Below, piece by piece: positions 22,745 through 23,573 of a stretch of 23,573 nt of DNA. The stretch comes from Porphyromonadaceae bacterium UBA7207. Its GTDB lineage: Bacteria; Bacteroidota; Bacteroidia; Bacteroidales; Muribaculaceae. The notes under the pieces were generated by a model, which was not told where the DNA came from, did not search any database, and worked only from the letters and a program-made list of their open reading frames with translations. Each line of letters begins with the position of its first letter. The first letter of the stretch is position 1. The stretch lies in contig DKUJ01000037.1 of assembly GCA_002490635.1 (NCBI GenBank), forward strand, positions 1-23,573, given 5' to 3'. The position numbers were made by a program, and so were the translations under genes.

Positions 22745-23440
22745 ATGCCTACCGAACCATCCCTGGGGAACATTCTTATTGTCGATGCCGACGACAACAT
22801 TTCCGAGCTGCTGAAAATAAATCTCGGCAGCGAAGGCTATGCCGTGCGGCGTGTGCTCCACGCCCGGGAAGTGGAGCATGATTCACTTGGCGACGTAAGC
22901 CTGATAATCGTGGACTCCATAGGCGAGGAATATTCCGGAATGGATCTCATATACGACCTCAAGGACAACCCTCTTACCGAACACGTAGGAATAATACTGT
23001 ACTCGAACATCAAAGGCGAGCGAATGATTATTGACGCCCTCGATGCAGGAGCCGACGACTACATCGTAAAGCCCTTCTCGCTGCGCGAAATGGTAGCGCG
23101 TGTTAAAAGCCTGCTGCGCCGGCGGGTTTCGGTAAAATCCGCTGCCGGTACCGTTGTCACCATCGACAACATGTACATCGACCTTCAGAGCCAGACCGTG
23201 CGCGTCGACGGCAACACCGTGCCTCTCACCCGCACCGAATACGCTATTCTGGCACTGTTGGTAAAAAACATCAACACCTACGTGACGCGCATGGAAATAC
23301 ACCGCCGTGTCTGGGCCGAAGATTCAGCCGGCACGAACGAACGCATAGTCGACACAAACATATCGCGCCTGCGCAAGAAACTCGGCGAAGTGGGCAACCG
23401 CATCGTAAACCGCTCCGGCCACGGCTATCTGATAAGTTGA
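22745..23440 (+). CDS. OmpR/PhoB-type response regulator
   Basis: A 231-residue two-domain regulator. The receiver domain (1-125) has acidic-pocket residues Asp16-Asp17 (VDADDN), phospho-acceptor Asp57 (LIIVDS), Ser87 at the Thr/Ser switch position (ILYSN) and Lys109 (DDYIVKPF). The DNA-binding winged helix (about 140-231) shows LTRTEYAILALLV, RMEIHRRVWAED, ERIVDTNISRLRKKLG and a final SGHGYLIS, as in OmpR/PhoB. No histidine kinase adjoins it: upstream is the Na/Pi gene behind a terminator, and downstream is a tRNA. A link to phosphate control through the neighbour is possible but not shown. ATG 22745 is the first start in frame with the conserved domain; no clear promoter was found. Confidence 0.93.
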   Translation: MPTEPSLGNILIVDADDNISELLKINLGSEGYAVRRVLHAREVEHDSLGDVSLIIVDSIGEEYSGMDLIYDLKDNPLTEHVGIILYSNIKGERMIIDALDAGADDYIVKPFSLREMVARVKSLLRRRVSVKSAAGTVVTIDNMYIDLQSQTVRVDGNTVPLTRTEYAILALLVKNINTYVTRMEIHRRVWAEDSAGTNERIVDTNISRLRKKLGEVGNRIVNRSGHGYLIS

Positions 23441-23454
23441 CAGCCCTTTCCGAA

Positions 23455-23502
23455 GGCGCCAAGTGTGAAAAATAATTAAATAAACACACACAACGGCGCC
23501 AG
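23455..23502 (+). terminator. Possible stem-loop after the response regulator
   Basis: GGCGCC-aa-GTGTG near 23455-23467 is mirrored by CACAC-aa-CGGCGCC near 23484-23499 around an AT-rich loop. The pairing is interrupted and there is no T-run; it is a weak terminator candidate between the regulator and the tRNA. Confidence 0.35.
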
Positions 23503-23529
23503 CTTGCGTCCCACTCAAAAAAAAGTATC

Positions 23530-23537
23530 TATATTTG
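23530..23537 (+). promoter_or_regulatory. -7 element of the tRNA gene
   Basis: TATATTTG matches TAnnTTTG and lies 17 nt before the mature tRNA 5' end. A CTTG about 23 nt upstream (23503-23506) is a poor -33. Confidence 0.55.
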
Positions 23538-23554
23538 CACTCGCTAAAGCGCAA

Positions 23555-23573
23555 GGCCCATTCGTCTATCGGT
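23555..23573 (+). tRNA. tRNA-Glu, 5' end only (cut by window edge)
   Basis: GGCCCATTCGTCTATCGGT fits the acceptor and D-arm start of bacterial tRNA-Glu (GGCCC.TTCGTCTA.CGGTTAGGAC...). The anticodon is outside the window, so the identity rests on the 5' sequence alone. A promoter-like TATATTTG precedes it. Confidence 0.72.

Overview
The window looks like a chromosome segment of a Bacteroidales bacterium, plausibly of the Muribaculaceae. The evidence is Bacteroidetes-type promoters (TTTG, about 20 nt, TAnnTTTG) with little Shine-Dalgarno signal, a rimP-nusA-infB operon whose NusA lacks C-terminal acidic repeats, an IF-2 with a very long Pro/Ala/Lys-rich N-terminus, and carbohydrate genes encoding secreted or lipoprotein hydrolases. 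The family assignment is inference; the Bacteroidetes assignment is firm.

Layout. (1) 1-6310 is core genome: the 3' end of a PspC-domain membrane protein gene (+), converging on and overlapping folK (-), then infB, nusA and rimP (-) behind a good promoter. (2) 6587-8242 holds a FucP/FHS-type sugar permease (-) with a perfect 19-bp stem-loop at its 3' end. (3) About 8440-13195 is a visibly AT-richer accessory island with no integrase in view. It carries two tandem MNT-HEPN (type VII-like) toxin-antitoxin pairs in which both HEPN toxins are broken and both MNT antitoxins are intact, a frameshifted lipoprotein gene, an intact ADP-ribosylglycohydrolase, a small unknown gene and a YcxB-like membrane protein. 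It ends in a remarkable pair of overlapping long palindromes. A 12-bp identical direct repeat (8308-8319 and 13184-13195) brackets the island. (4) 13220-20541 is a carbohydrate and envelope block (+): a GDE/GH133-like debranching lipoprotein, then GH29 alpha-L-fucosidase, cutC and a large transglutaminase-like protein. The first two genes have near-identical promoters. (5) 20700-23573 holds a Na/Pi cotransporter with a PhoU-like tail, an OmpR-type response regulator without an adjacent kinase, and the first 19 nt of a tRNA that reads as tRNA-Glu.

How the parts fit. The permease and the GH133/GH29 genes would make a sensible divergent sugar-use locus if the AT-rich island were removed, so the island may have been inserted between them. 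The most interesting points are the decayed tandem HEPN/MNT modules, one bearing an apparent quasipalindrome-templated frameshift; the roughly 220-nt self-complementary element with a promoter-like motif on both sides of its bubble; the island-flanking repeats; and the twin glycosidase promoters.
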